A stretch of DNA of 64,000 bases from Caenorhabditis elegans (Eukaryota > Nematoda > Chromadorea > Rhabditida > Rhabditidae). The notes beneath the pieces are model-generated. The model was not told where the DNA came from and did not search any database. It saw nothing but the letters and a program-made list of their open reading frames with translations. The translations under genes were made by a program, and so were the position numbers. Location: NCBI RefSeq assembly GCF_000002985.6, contig NC_003283.11, forward strand, positions 17,733,501 to 17,797,500. The letters run 5' to 3'. Below, one piece after another: positions 34,049 to 44,424 of the stretch; the first letter of the stretch is position 1; every line of letters begins with the position of its first letter.

Positions 34049-36121
34049 ATGTCCCTATCGGCGTTAGTCTCCACTACAACTTTCTCTAGTATTCTTTATA
34101 CAATTACAGCTTTCACGCTTCCAATTCATCTATTTGGCGGTTACTGTATTCTGTTCAAGACCCCAAATGCAATGAAATCCGTCAAATGGACCCTGTTCAA
34201 TTTGCAGTTTTGGTCAATGTGCCTGGATTTATTGATTAGTTTTTTCGGTCAACCGTTTCTATATACACCGGGCTACGCTGGCGTTTCGCTTGGAGTTTTG
34301 GACAAAATCGGGGTTTCCACTTGGGTTACGATTTACTTGGGAATGACGCTTTTTGTATGTAAGTTGTAAGCAAACAAAAACTATTGGGCCCGGCGGGGAT
34401 TGAACCATTGACCCTTGGAGCCATAGTCAAACTTCTACCCAACTGAACCACCGCGAAAATTTGCGTAGAGCTCGAATTTCTCACTGATTTGTGTCTAAAT
34501 TTTCAATGTTCAGTTGTTGGAATCGCCACAGTATCAATATTCGAAAACCGGTACTACCTAATTTTTGCAAAACATACGTGGCGGCGTTTCGGCAGGTACC
34601 CATTTTTCCTGCTTAACTATATATATTCCCTGACCTACTACATCCCAACTATCCGAGCGATTCCGTCTCAGGAAATCGGACGGAAAGAGATATTCAAATT
34701 ATATCCCCATTTCTTGGAGCTTGACTCGCAGGAGCATCCGGCTTTTGTGGTAACTCTCGGTGATCCATTAATTGTATATCGTCAGCTCATGGTAACGGCG
34801 CTCGTTGTTATCGAAATGCTGGTTTTTGCTGGGATTCTGAACGCAAGTATGGGTGTCGAAATGAGGAAGAGCAGTGGTTCAGACAGAACTATGAAGTTGC
34901 AGAAGGATTTTTTACGGGCTTTGAAGTTACAGGTAATAATCAAATGGAGAATTTTACGCTGAACATTTTTGCAGTTGGAAGTTTTTTGATATCTCTCACC
35001 GATCTCTAGATAATTGAGCTCAAACATAGAAAGCAAAATAGTATGGGAGGAGGAGAGACGCAGGCGGCACGTGCATCTGCACCAGGGGTGTGCGGCAAAT
35101 CTCAAAATTTGCCGAGCTCGGCAAATTCGGCAAATCTGTTTTTCCAATATTTGCCGAGACGGCAAATTCGGCAAGTTTGCCGAGCTCGGCAAATTCGGCA
35201 AATTTGCCGTGCTTCACTAACTCCGAAAAATTTGATACTTTTTGATGTTTTTTTGGAATACTAAAACTACTGAACTCTGAACAAAAGCCAGTTTCTGAAT
35301 AAGTTCCGTGTAGTGTATCTGCTTAACCATCAAAATAACTCAATTTTGTGCCATTTTACTAAATTTTTGGGGACAGAATCAATAGTTTTCGTCAAAATTT
35401 TATTGTCAAATTTTTGGTTGTGTGCGGCAAATTTCGAAATTTGCCGAGCTCGGCAAATTCGGCAAATCTACTTTTTTGAAATTTGCCGTGCTCGGCAAAT
35501 TTGCCGCACACCCCTGATCTGCACCAGGGGTAGGCGGATATTATCCGAAATACTCAAATTAGCCGATTGGATATTTCGGATATTCGGATATTTTTATCCG
35601 AAATAGCCGTTATCCGACTTTTTTCCAAATATCCGAAATAGCGAATATCCGTTTGGCGGCTCCTTTGGATATTATTATCCGAAATATTTGAATTAGCAGA
35701 TCAGATATTTCGGATATTTCGGATATTTTTATCCGAAATAGCCGTTTTCCAATTTTTTTTTTCTGATCATCCGAAATAGCGAATATCCGAAAATTTGGAT
35801 ATCCGCCCACCCCTGGTCTGCACCCTCCTCTTACCCCACACTCTCTCGCCGCAACAATTTTTAACCCCCTGTAATTCTGCAGTGCTTAAAGCTATCGCTT
35901 TTCAGATTCTCATCCCAATAGTGATACTCATTATCCCGGCAATCATTAACACAATATTAGAAGTTAACAACTTTCACATTCAAGGTATCAATTGTATTAT
36001 ATGCTTTATTTTCTCAGCTCACGGAGCATCTTCCACACTTTTAATGCTTTACCTTCAGAGGCCTTACAAGAAGTTTTGCTTGAAAATTTTAAACTTATCG
36101 TATAATACAGAAAATTCTTGA
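34049..36121 (+). CDS. srh-class chemoreceptor 2, tandem duplicate of srh1
   Basis: Exons 34049-34358, 34514-34932 and 35906-36121 have the same lengths as in srh1 (310, 419 and 216 nt) and encode 314 residues. Exon 2 differs from srh1 at only about 6 of 140 residues, but exon 3 at about 18 of 71, and the first 20 residues also diverge. The fold and motifs (LPIHLFGGYCILFKTP, SIFENRYYLIFAKH, SAHGA) are intact, so the gene looks functional. Intron 2 has grown to 973 bp through two transposon insertions. Its stop lies 31 bp from the stop of the convergent sre gene, so the two 3' UTRs must overlap. Confidence 0.9.
34385..34455 (-). repeat. tRNA-like module in srh2 intron 1
   Basis: Counterpart of the srh1 module; reads GCGGTGGTTCAGTTGGGTAG ... 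GGTTCAATCCCCGCC on the minus strand. Conserved in place, so it predates the duplication or was carried by conversion. Confidence 0.6.
35083..35516. mobile_element. hAT-like non-autonomous element A (434 bp)
   Basis: Bounded by perfect 18-bp terminal inverted repeats, CAGGGGTGTGCGGCAAAT and its complement. It is flanked on both sides by ATCTGCAC, a perfect 8-bp target duplication (35075-35082 and 35517-35524). Its interior has CGGCAAATTTGCCGAGCTCG-type units. CAGGG-type ends with 8-bp duplications are typical of hAT transposons. It has no transposase gene. Confidence 0.85.
35525..35815. mobile_element. hAT-like non-autonomous element B (291 bp)
   Basis: Ends CAGGGGTAGGCGGATAT and ATATCCGCCCACCCCTG are inverted repeats with one mismatch. 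It sits directly after the second ATCTGCAC and before GTCTGCAC (35816-35823), an 8-bp duplication with one change. The interior is repeated TATCCGAAATAGCCG. Non-coding. Confidence 0.82.
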
Positions 36122-36152
36122 GTTTGAAATAATAGTTTGAAATAATAAAAAT

Positions 36153-39100
36153 TTATTTCTTAACCGCCAAACTATTGGGACTAACACTTTTATTGAACAT
36201 TTCAAAATAGATATCCCCTTCGGTTTCCTTTGGTTTTGTAAATGGGAAAATCGATTTTCTCCGGATTACGGCTACCGTATTCGGGCGGATTTTGTGCTGC
36301 AGGGTACGGTAGTAAGATAGAAAAACTTTCCGAAATGATTCCATCAACGCGACCACCGTAGGCACAACCACGAGAGGATCACTGAAATAATTGATGTTAG
36401 AACAGTAGAAGGTATTGTAATAAGAACTGGGGGGGGGGGGGGGGGGTACTGTAGAGGGTAGTGTAGGGAGTACTGTAACAGTACTGTTGGAGTACTGTAG
36501 GGATACTGTAGCAATACTGTGGGAGTACTGTATATTGAAAAGGGTGTTGTGTGGGTACTGTATGGGTACTGTAGCAGTACTGTGGGAGTACTGTAAATTG
36601 ACGATGGTGTTGTGGGGGTACAGTGGGGGTACTGTAGAGCGTAGAGGGCACTATGGGGAGTACTGTACCGGAATTTTGAGAATGACTATTGGGATATTGT
36701 AGTGGTAATGTCAGGGTCCTGTAGCAGTACTGTAGATTGAAGAGGGTGTTGTGGGGTACTGTAGGGGTACTGTAGCAGTACTGTGGGAGTACTGTAAATT
36801 GACGATGGTGTTGTGGGGGTACAGTGGGGGTACTGTAGAGCGTAGAGGGCACTATGGGGAGTACTGTACCGGAATTTTGAGAGTGACTATTGGGATATTG
36901 TAGTGGTAATGTCAGGGTCCTGTAGGGGTACTGTAGATTGAAGAGGGTGTTGTGGGGTACTGTAGGGGTACTGTAGCAGTACTGTGGGAGTACTGTAAAT
37001 TGACGATGGTGTTGTGGGGGTACAGTGGGGGTACTGTAGAGCGTAGAGGGCACTATGGGGAGTACTGTACCGGAATTTTGAGAGTGACTATTGGGATATT
37101 GTAGTGGTAATGTCAGGGTCCTGTAGGGGTACTGTAGATTGAAGAGGGTGTTGTGGGGTACTGTAGGGGTACTGTAGCAGTACTGTGGGAGTACTGTAAA
37201 TTGACGATGGTGTTGTGGGGGTACAGTGGGGGTACTGTAGAGCGTAGAGGGCACTATGGGGAGTACTGTACCGGAATTTTGAGAGTGACTATTGGGATAT
37301 TGTAGTGGTAATGTCAGGGTCCTGTAGGGGTACTGTAGATTGAAGAGGGTGTTGTGGGGTACTGTAGGGGTACTGTAGCAGTACTGTGGGAGTACTGTAA
37401 ATTGACGATGGTGTTGTGGGGGTACAGTGGGGGTACTGTAGAGCGTAGAGGGCACTATGGGGAGTACTGTACCGAAATTTTGAGAGTGACTATTGGGATA
37501 TTGTAGTGGTAATGTCAGGGTCCTGTAGGGGTACTGTAGGGGTACTGTAGCGGTACAGCCGAAGTACTGCAGGGACTTTAGCGGTACTGTGAGAGTAACT
37601 GTAGCGGTATTATGGGAGTAGTGTAGGTGTACTGTAGGAGTACTGTAGAAAATACAATAGGAGTACTGTAGGGGTACTGTAGGAGTACTCACGTGTGGAC
37701 GGTCGTGTCAAATATCAAATTGCACCACATTTGCACCTCATCCGAAAAATCTAGAATAATTGGTAGACATTCTGCCAAAATCAGCATTATTATAAAAGCG
37801 CCGACGACAACTACCGCAGGGCGCATTAACTGAAATATGGAGACAATTGATCATTAAATGGGCGGAGCCCAACTCACCCGACAACTGCGCACATTTTCCT
37901 GTAACTGATACTTGATGCTCAGCGTATAAAGGACCATTGTATTATCATGTCTTATCAGAGAATCGAGACGCTTTCGATTCAGAAAATAAATAATTTCCAG
38001 TAAAATTATGGATACAACAGCCACGGCGAGACACACGATAAATATGGATTTCATCAAAATTTGCTGAAAAACCGCTAAAAATGCGTAGGTCAACGAGATA
38101 AGAAAGTTCGCTCCAATGAGAATCGCCGCGATCCATACTCGAGGTCGGGTCTCGTAGTCTCTGCAAAACAAAAGTTTAAAAAAATTGGAGGAATTTGCAA
38201 AAAACTGAAATGTTTTGTTTATTTTTGAAAAAAAAAACTTCAAAAATTCCCTAGTTGCAGTTTGTCCGAGTGGCGCAGTGGGATTTTCGTTGTGCTAAGG
38301 AGGCCACGGGTTCGACCCCCACGGTGGCCAAAACTTTTTTCTTGGGGAAACAATTTTTTTGGCGCGGGTTTCTGTGATCTCTGCATTTCAGAAATGCCGA
38401 AATTCAAACTTTCCAGATTTTTCTTACTAGGTTTTTTCACTTTTTCCAGAAAATATCTACAAAAAAGCCGGAAAAACTTACTTTAAAAAATTAACATACG
38501 AAAAAAAAACTATATTTCACTAGAACCTCTTAAATTCTTCCAAAAAATTTTAAAAAATCACAAAATCGCTGCTTGTCCGAGTGGCGCAGTGGGGTTTTCG
38601 TTGTACTCAGGAGGTCACGGGTTCGATCCTCGCGGTGGTCAAATCTTTTTTCTTGATGAGTTAATGATTTTGGCGTGTCTTTTTGAGATTGTAAATTATT
38701 AAAATTCAAAAATATTTAGATTTTCATATATTTTTTTCGGATTTTTTGAAAAAAAATTCCAATTTTTTAAATTCTGTAAATTATTTTCAAAATTTCTAAA
38801 ATCTCTCACTTTAGCAAAATCGTAGCCATTGCCCGCTCCGCTGTAATACAAAGCAATGTGTGAACACCAAAAAACATATAATGATATCTGAGAAGGGCGG
38901 CCCAAAACAATAATCCTGACCTCGACTGCAAGCCGTCTGAAATTTGATAATTTTTTGTAAAACTGGCTGGGAAGGCTTCGAACCTGAGGACCACTGAAAA
39001 ATAAACACAAAAGACCGACTGACAACTAGCTCAAGCCATAATAACATGCCAGAAATTATAATCCAGCGAGCATTTCTGTGTGGAATGCTGTAAAATAATA

Positions 39101-39708
39101 TTTTTTGGAAAAATCATTAAATTCTGCATATTTTGGCAGTTGGAAGTTTTTTGATAGCTCTACCCACAGCAGAGATACGGAGGTTTGAAGTCAGCGCGCA
39201 GAGAGAGTGTGGGAGGGAGGAGAGACGCAGGCTGTCTCGTCGTCTGCGTCTCCCACTCCCTCACGCTTTCTCTGCGCTCTGACTTCAAACCTCTGTATCT
39301 CTGCAGTGGATAGAGCTATCAAAAAATTTTCAACAGCAAAATCAATCAGCGTAAAATTTTACGTCGAATGAAATAAAATTTAAAAAATTTTGAAAATTTT
39401 GAAAATTTTACAAAATTCAAAAAACTCACTTTGATTTGCCGATACAAAAAACTCCAATAAACGTAACAAAAATTGATAACAAAAACAAAAAATTGATTAG
39501 AATAAATTCGAAAACAGAAAATTCCCTATTCGAGTTGTAAGTAAAAACCCAAACCACATTGACATCGCCGGATTCTTCTGGAAATTTTTCAATTGTTCAG
39601 ATTTTTTTGTATAATTTCCAAATAACAAGAAATCTTACGTGTTCTGTCTAAAACTTCCTCCTTTGTAGCGAGCCTAACCGAAAAAATAGCCAAAAATTGA
39701 AAATTCAT
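36153..39708 (-). CDS. sre-class chemoreceptor (7TM GPCR)
   Basis: Seven exons: 39639-39708, 39430-39577, 38984-39087, 38810-38936, 37878-38160, 37693-37829 and 36153-36381, in phase, 365 residues. Intron 3 is only 47 bp. Family marks are LLRYHYMFFGVHTLL, then AERAMATILLKDYETRPR, and later YTLSIKYQLQENVRS; these match the sre class better than sra. At least seven hydrophobic stretches are visible. Such proteins are putative chemosensory receptors. Intron 6 contains an 18-G run and a 201-bp minisatellite; the introns at 38.2 and 38.6 kb hold tRNA-like modules and another holds a hairpin element. The 3' end converges on srh2. No gene number can be given. Confidence 0.88.
36429..36446 (+). repeat. 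18-base guanine run
   Basis: Uninterrupted run of 18 G on the plus strand (C on the sre sense strand) in sre intron 6. Long G tracts in C. elegans are known deletion hotspots when the DOG-1 helicase is lost. Confidence 0.9.
36460..37690. repeat. 201-bp minisatellite of GTACTGTAGGGGTACTGTAG type
   Basis: Higher-order units spaced exactly 201 bp: the landmark ACGATGGTGTTGTGGGGG starts at 36601, 36802, 37003, 37204 and 37405. Units are nearly identical. Each is built of about 10-bp GTACTGTAGG sub-repeats. Since 201 is a multiple of three, one minus-strand frame stays open for 431 codons. Confidence 0.95.
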
Positions 39709-40560
39709 TATAAAGCTCGAGCAGTGAAACCAAAATCTCTGAGCTAACTAAGAAGTTTTTTTTCGAAAAAAATTAATCACCTGTTTTGGCGTGAGTTGTC
39801 AAAACCAGGTGTTATGACAAAATCAGAGAAATTGTAGATTTTCAGATTTTTAGACAAGAAAATTGTGGCTATAAATGGCGTGGAAACCAGAATGATCATA
39901 TAATCACGTAAAATTAGGTTCAATTTTATTACGTTTTCAGTTGAAATCCGAAAAATCAAATAACTTACAAGTATTAAATCAAAAATCTGTTTTCTGAAGG
40001 AAAAAGAGTGTAGGAGTGGCGCAGTGAGATTTTCGGTAATTCCACAAGGTCACGGGTTCGACCCCCGCTGTGGTCGAAAATTTTTATTTTGATGAATTTG
40101 CGTCTGATAAGTTTTTCAAGGGGTTGAAAATTATTAATTTCAAATTTTTCGAAAATTTGTGGCCGAATGGCGCAGTGCGATTTTTGTTGTACACAAAAGG
40201 TTGCGAGTTCGACCCCCACCGGGGTTTAAATCTTTTTTGTTTTTTTTTGGCCACGAGGTGCGATTCGTATGCTAGAAAACTTGAAAAATTCTGAAAATCA
40301 GTTTTTAAAATATATTTTGTCCAGATGGCGCAGTGTGATTTGTGTTGTACGTTCTAAGGAGGTCACGGGTTCGACCCCGGCCATGGTCGAAATATTTTTA
40401 TTATGTTTAAATTCTAATTTTAACATGATTTGCAGTGTTGAATTCATGATAATTTATTATTTGAAAGTTTTCACAAATTTCGGCCAAATGGCGCAGTGCG
40501 ATTTTTGTTGTACTCAGAAGGTCACGGGTTCGACTCCCCGCTGTGGTCGAATTTTTTTCT
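38255..40560 (+). repeat. Six tRNA-like modules (subfamily D) in and upstream of the sre gene
   Basis: Copies at about 38265-38330, 38575-38640, 40010-40075, 40160-40225, 40318-40385 and 40480-40548. Common form: GTCCGAGTGGCGCAGTGGGA, TTTTCGTTGTACTCAGAAGG, TCACGGGTTCGACCCC, then GTGGTCGAA and a T run. All are antisense to the sre gene; the first two are in its intron 4 and the last four lie upstream of its start. Confidence 0.82.
39137..39342. repeat. Hairpin element in sre intron 2
   Basis: Highly symmetrical copy: GAAGTTTTTTGATAGCTCTA ... GGAGGTTTGAAGTCAGCGCG at the left and CGCTCTGACTTCAAACCTC ... TAGAGCTATCAAAAAATTT at the right. The arms have few mismatches. Confidence 0.88.
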
Positions 40561-40794
40561 AGCATTAAACGAACAATTTTTCAATTTCTAAAATCTTTCC
40601 AAATTAAGTTTTTGGTTCTTTTTTAAGTCTTTTTGGGAAATTGGTAATTGGAAATTTACTATAGTTGTCGTCCAGAATTTGAAGTAGTGCCAGGTGCAAA
40701 AAGCATAGTTTTTTCCAAATTTTGTTTAAAATAAACGTACAGAACTAATCAATTATCTATTTTAATAATAAAACAGGTTTTCAAACAGAATAAA
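39709..40794. other. Spacer between the sre and D-aspartate oxidase genes
   Basis: Both flanking genes are on the minus strand, so it must hold the sre promoter and the oxidase 3' UTR. Four tRNA-like modules occupy 40.0-40.55 kb. No coding signal. Confidence 0.5.
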
Positions 40795-43714
40795 TCACAG
40801 TTTCGAAGAATTTAGAGCGGATTTCACCAATTTGGTGGCTTCAACTGCAGTGCCCCATCCCAATGTGAATCCATTGCCACCGTGGCCATAGTGGTGGACT
40901 ACCTGAATAATGAAAAAATTTGTCTTAAAATGCCGGAAATTTCGAAAAAAAAAATTAAAAAAAAAAAACATTTTTTCCTTTTTTTTTGCTACTCACAGTA
41001 TATTTTTTTCCAGATTTTTCCGATTTTTTCTCCACTTTCTCAATCCGAATAGTCTTCCGAGCTGGTCTGAGCCCTGACCACTCCCCTAAGATTTTTGGCT
41101 CCTGAAATCTTGAACTTTTTCAAAAAAAAAATTACAGAAAATTCCTCTACCCTCATAGCCGGATGCAGTGCAACGTATCTTTCCAAAATATCTTTCCGGT
41201 CTACATCCGTAATTTCCAGATCCCAGCGGTTTTCCTGCTTCACCGAGCCGATTACAACACTGTTCTCCCTGCAAAAAATTGAAAAATTAGAAAAAAAGGT
41301 GTATCTTAAAAAGTAGTAGAGCTAGCAAGAAGTTGTCAACTAGAAATTTGTTCAGAATAAAATTTCAAGTATTTTGTCAATTGAAAATTTTTGGATAGCT
41401 CTACCAACTGTGAAGATTCAGAGGATCAAGGTCTAGCGCGACGAGAGAGTGGAGGAGGGGGAGAGACGCATACTGTCTTGCCGCCTGCGTCTCCCCTCCC
41501 CACACTCTTTCGCTTTAAAACTTTAAACTCAAATATCTCGTCAGCCATGAGAAATATCGAAAAACTTTCAACTACAAAAATGATAAGCAGAAAAATTTGC
41601 ACCTGATAAATGCAATTTTTGCCTACTTTGGAATAGTAAAAGTGATGAAATCCTTATAATTAAAATGCTTATGCCAATGAGCTTCAACATCAAGTACAAC
41701 TCCACGAATTGGATAGACAGAATCGTCGTCTCCAGCCAAAGTGCCCCCACTGAGCCCGGCGCAATTCACAATGACGTCATAGCCCTCGTTGGCCAGCTGG
41801 GAAAAAAAAGAATGGCGGTAATATGAAACATCATATTCAAATATCTAGAAATAGATCTGGAGGGGGCTTCTTACCTCTTCTAAATCGCGCACTTTTCTGT
41901 GCAAAAACTCGACTCCTCGAGCCTGGCACTGAAACTTTAGATAAGGAACATATTTATTGCCTTCCGATGCAAATGCAGTGTAGTGAATACAGTGTCTGGA
42001 AAAAAAAGTTTTTTTGCACCCATTTTATTGAAAACCTTAAATTTTTCAATTTCTTTTGTCTGCTGAAATTTTTCCAAGTTGAGATGCAGTTTCGTATAAT
42101 TTTTTTTGACCTACTTTTTTAAAGTTTGACCTACTTTTTTAAATTTGACCTACTAATTTTTTATTTGGCCTACTTTTTTTTATAATTTGACCTATTTTTT
42201 TATAGTTTCACCTACTTTTTTTTTATAAATTGACCTATTTTTTATAGTTTCACCTACTTTTTTTTATAATTTGACCTACTTTTTATAATTTCACCTACTT
42301 TTTAATAATTTTAACTACTTTTTTATAATTTGACCTACTTAAAAAAATATTTCGACCTACTTTTTTTATAACTTGACCCACTTTTATAATTTGACCTACT
42401 TTTTAATAATTTGACCTACTTTTTTATAGTTTGACCTACTTTTTAATAATTTGAACTGCTTTTTTATAATTTGACCAACTTAAAAAAATTTTTCGACCTA
42501 CTTTTTTTATAACTTGACCCACTTTTATAATTTGACCTACTTTTTTATAGTTTGACCTACTTTTTAATAATTTGAACTACTTTTTTATAATTTGACCTAC
42601 TTTTGAAAATATGACCTACTTTTTTTATAATTTGACCTACTTTTTTTTAATGATTTGACCTACTTTTTATAATTTCGCCTACTTTTCTATATTATGGCCT
42701 ACTTTTTTATAATTCGACCTACTTTTTTGTTGATTTGACCTACTTTTTTATAAGTTGACCTACTTTTTTTATAATTCGACCTAATTTTTTCAAAGTTTGA
42801 CCTTCTTTATTTTATAGCTGACCTTTTTTATAATTTGACCTACTAAAAAAATTTCGACCTACTTTTGTATAATTTGACCTCCTTTTTTTTAATTTGACCC
42901 ACTTTTTTTAAAAATTAAGCCTACTTTTTTTTTGTTGATAATTTGACATACTTTTTTATAATTCGACCAATTTTTTTATAATTTGATTTTTCTTTAATTT
43001 TTCTATAATTTCTACAATACATTTCATAATTTGACCTGTTTTTTTTTAAATTTGAACCACTTTTATAATTTGACCTACTTTTTTAAAATGTGACCTACTT
43101 GCTCATAATTTGACCTACTTTATTTTAACTTAATTTTCTTAGCTTTTCATGTGTTTTTTTTTAATTTGACATTTTTTAAAGAATGAAAATTCAAGATTTT
43201 TGAGCCGAAAATTTCTGAAAAAATTTAAAAGTTGGAAAAATCTTACTTACTCTGACGGATTGGGGAACAAATCCAGAATTTCTCGTTTTTCCAAAAATCT
43301 GAAATTGTACACGATATCCCCGTAGGCTTTCTGTTGTTGCTCCAGCCGTTCCTTGGAATCTGACTGAATGTGTCCAGAGAGAAGCTTCACACCTGTCTTG
43401 TCACCTTTTTCAGTGCGATGCAAGTGTGCAAACCAGTCAAAAGTGGATTTTCCGAATTCGCTGAAAAATTTGAGGTGAAAAAAATTCATTTAAAAATAAA
43501 AATAAAATTTTTCGAAATTTTTCGAAAATTCAAAATCTCACCGATTCGCGATGTCATCAATTCTAAACAACCCAGCTGGTCCAAAACTACACGTTTGTTC
43601 AAATGGACGGTCCGAAAGTACAGTAACCCGAGCATCTGGTACAGCCTGAGCCACCTGAAGAGCCGTAGAGCATCCGATTACTCCTTCGCCGATTATTGCG
43701 ATTTTTGGAGTCAT
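40795..43714 (-). CDS. ddo-1: D-aspartate oxidase (probably ddo-1), peroxisomal
   Basis: Seven exons: 43542-43714, 43251-43460, 41875-41995, 41627-41796, 41151-41268, 40997-41101 and 40795-40902, in phase, 334 residues. A Rossmann FAD motif GEGVIG starts at residue 9. Later come VNCAGLSGG, GLRPARKTIRIE and the family signature VVHHYGHGGNGFTLGWG near the end. The last three residues are SKL, a peroxisomal targeting signal. Enzymes of this family oxidise acidic D-amino acids to 2-oxo acids with release of ammonia and hydrogen peroxide. The aspartate rather than D-alanine preference, and the symbol, rest on recalled synteny with pgp-9 and on length. The ATG follows TTTTTCTAG, a likely trans-splice site. 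Intron 2 contains a 1-kb simple repeat array. Confidence 0.92.
41370..41580. repeat. Hairpin element in oxidase intron 5
   Basis: Left arm GTCAATTGAAAATTTTTGG with GACGAGAGAGTGGAGGAGGG; right arm CTCCCCTCCCCACACTC and AATATCGAAAAACTTTCAA. The outer arms are more diverged than in the pgp copies. Confidence 0.8.
42090..43140 (+). repeat. TTTGACCTACTTTTTTATAA tandem array in oxidase intron 2
   Basis: About 1 kb of degenerate units of roughly 20 bp containing TTTGACCTACTTTTT. Related blocks occur at 43990-44165, 47320-47660 and 48110-48640, the last mostly inverted. Confidence 0.92.
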
Positions 43715-43989
43715 TTTTGAGGAAGAACTAGAAAAATGTTGGAAATGGGGGTAAAATTGATAAGTGATAATATTTTAAAAAAACGTGAGAATTAATGATT
43801 CAAAAGTTTTTAAAGTGAAAAAAATAAAAAAAATGAATTTAAAGCAATTAAAAATTTATTTTTATTTTTCCGTTTTTGTTCGATAAAAAACCAATTTTTT
43901 TAAGGTAACAAAAATCGAAATCCGAAAATTTTCCGATTTTTCGATTTTTCGAAAATCGATTTTTTCGATAATTCGAAAAATTTGTTGAT

Positions 43990-44165
43990 ATAATTTGGCC
44001 TACTTTAAAAAAATTGTACCTTTTTTAAAAAATAGTTTGACCTACTTTAAAAATTCGACCTACTTTTTCAAAATTTGGCCTACTTTTTCAAAATTTGACC
44101 TATTTTTTCAACTTTTGGTTTTTTTTATAACTCGACTTACTTTTTTTATAATTTGACCTACTCAT
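43990..44165 (+). repeat. TTTGACCTACTTTTT block in the ddo / VMO-like divergent promoter
   Basis: Short array of the same family as 42.1-43.1 kb. It occupies much of the 709-bp space between the two divergent start codons. Confidence 0.8.
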
Positions 44166-44374
44166 TGTTCATTGGCTCATTGGACGATCAAAAAAAGTAA
44201 AAAACCAAAACCGGCTAATCGAGCATTAAAATTTCTTTTAGATTGTTTTCAATTCAAAATTTTCAGAAATTGTTTTGCAAATTTCTTGCAAAACTGCAAA
44301 AAACTGTATGCCTCTCTAAACAATCACAAGATATTTATTGCAAAACCAAAACCAAACAAAGCTGATGCATTTGG

Positions 44375-44424
44375 CATCTATATAAATTGGAAGATTCCAG
44401 AAGTTTTATACTGGACTCTTGCCA
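44375..44424 (+). promoter_or_regulatory. TATA-like element and possible trans-splice site before the VMO-I-like gene
   Basis: TATATAAAT near 44379 lies about 40 bp before the ATG, and GATTCCAG ends at 44400, 23 bp before the ATG. Either a TATA promoter or a trans-splice acceptor could define the 5' end. Confidence 0.35.

Larger units (their letters stand above)
34970..35900. repeat. Hairpin element split by two insertions, srh2 intron 2
   Basis: The left arm (34973-35082, GTTGGAAGTTTTTTGATATC to GGAGAGACGCAGGCGG) and right arm (35816-35897, CTCCTCTTACCCCACACTC to CAGTGCTTAAAGCTATCG) belong to one hairpin element. The break falls at ATCTGCAC, the same place in the loop as TCTGCACTCTCC in intact copies. 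Confidence 0.85.

Noticed and set aside
36397-37692. A 431-codon open frame on the minus strand rich in STPTVPLQY
   Set aside because: It coincides with the 201-bp minisatellite. 201 is divisible by three, so one stop-free frame repeats. It overlaps a real sre intron and has no independent coding signal.
44172-44423. N-terminal extension of the VMO-I-like protein
   Set aside because: The frame is open, but it is lysine- and asparagine-rich low-complexity sequence. The signal peptide starts at the internal ATG at 44424, behind a TATA-like element and a splice acceptor.
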